Source of the DNA: UBA1765 sp045615885
GTDB lineage: Bacteria; Fibrobacterota; Fibrobacteria; Fibrobacterales; Fibrobacteraceae
DNA length: 5,858 bases
Assembly (NCBI GenBank): GCA_045615885.1
Contig: JAZLFR010000066.1
Location: 1 to 5,858 of the forward strand
Direction of reading: 5' to 3'
In this document: positions 5,358-5,858 of the stretch, in pieces
Numbering within the stretch: the first letter of the stretch is position 1
Layout of the letters: each line of letters starts with the position of its first letter
The notes under the pieces: generated by a model
The model's input: only the letters and a program-made list of their open reading frames with translations
Database searches by the model: none
Told to the model about the DNA's origin: nothing
Made by a program: the position numbers and the translations under genes

Positions 5358-5858
5358 GCTGCGTTTATCGGTTGCGGGGACGACGGGTCGTCTTCGCCGA
5401 AAGGGACGGGGCTCCCCGCCGAAGTGGCCGACATGGAAGAACTCGAGACATACGAGTGCAGCATGGATGACATCGGCGAGAAGGTTTTCGTGGAGAGCGA
5501 GGACCTTCTGTATGAGTGCGATGGCGATGCGTGGTTCAAGTCTTACGACCAGACAAAGCCTAGCTCGTCTTCTGCAAAGTCGTCGAGCAGCACGAAGGTT
5601 GATGGTGAGGGCGACGATGGCGATGACGAAAATTCTCCTGATAGCGAGAAGGGTAGCTCTTCAAGCGTCGCTCCGAGCGATGTTGCTTCCTCCGAAAGCA
5701 AAAATGGCAATTCGTCGAGTTCTGTGAATTCATCGTCTTCATCGAGTGAAAGCGAAATTCCGAAAAGTTACGCTGAGGCAAAAGTCATGCCGTCGGGAAC
5801 ATACGATTGCACCAAGTATAAGTGCTTTTCAACAGAATACTTAAATCAGGAGATACTT
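5301..5858 (+). CDS. Putative FISUMP lipoprotein, 3' end cut by window
   Basis: Open from ATG 5301 to the last base with no stop: 186 codons visible. The signal peptide starts MKNTFAKKFTVCALAG, almost the same as the preceding gene, and ends in a lipobox-like FIGC (lipidated Cys25), followed by GDDGSSS. Residues about 38-79 form a Cys module (LPAEVADMEEL, TYEC, YECDGDAW) that matches the module of the first operon gene. A long Ser-rich linker (about 87-152) contains serine runs and an acidic GEGDDGDDE stretch. A second Cys-containing segment (YDCTKYKC...TEYL, 168-181) resembles YDC...KC...TYL of the first gene and, from family knowledge, often precedes a FISUMP domain. I expect that domain to lie beyond the window, but it is not seen here. 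It is the third member of the probable operon. Confidence 0.85.
   Translation, partial: MKNTFAKKFTVCALAGVLGAAFIGCGDDGSSSPKGTGLPAEVADMEELETYECSMDDIGEKVFVESEDLLYECDGDAWFKSYDQTKPSSSSAKSSSSTKVDGEGDDGDDENSPDSEKGSSSSVAPSDVASSESKNGNSSSSVNSSSSSSESEIPKSYAEAKVMPSGTYDCTKYKCFSTEYLNQEIL

Overview
The window most resembles a Fibrobacter chromosome (Fibrobacter succinogenes or a close relative). The main reason is four lipoprotein genes that carry the FISUMP domain (Fibrobacter succinogenes major paralogous domain). Its landmarks are [DE]xRDGxxYKT, WMAENLNY, CPxGWH[LIV]P, FW(S/T)S and (Y/S)VRC(V/I)KD. A Rpn/PD-(D/E)XK-type 'transposase' gene beside them is also common in that genus. This assignment rests on recognising motifs; no database search was run.

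Layout, left to right. (1) Bases 2-949 hold a Rpn-like PD-(D/E)XK nuclease gene whose 5' end lies outside the window and whose C-terminal tail is an unusual coiled coil. (2) Bases 953-1206 hold a near-identical copy of part of that gene's 3' region followed by a different tail, which resembles the usual tail of this family. This piece can be read as a free-standing small protein with its own Shine-Dalgarno site and GTG start. A strong rho-independent terminator follows at 1222-1244. (3) Bases 1316-2737 (minus strand) encode a 473-residue lipoprotein with two FISUMP domains. Its start was moved to the ATG at 2737, where there is a Shine-Dalgarno site, a lipobox signal peptide and a good promoter. 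(4) Bases 2738-3161 are a 424-bp divergent intergenic region with a perfect 12-bp-arm palindrome (3014-3040) and a second inverted repeat just before the next ribosome binding site. (5) Bases 3162-5858 hold three tightly spaced, co-oriented lipoprotein genes, probably one operon. The first two are complete single-FISUMP proteins. The third runs off the right edge before its expected FISUMP domain.

How the genes fit together. The four FISUMP products are predicted to be exported, lipidated at a cysteine and displayed on a membrane, in three of them (3162, 4320 and 5301) through Ser/Asp-rich linkers. No catalytic site is visible, so their biochemical role is not assigned. The Rpn-like gene and its duplicated tail look like a separate, recombination-prone module. 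The most interesting hypothesis in the window is that this module holds an exchangeable C-terminus and an internally started small protein, similar in layout to the RpnL/RpnS arrangement described in E. coli.
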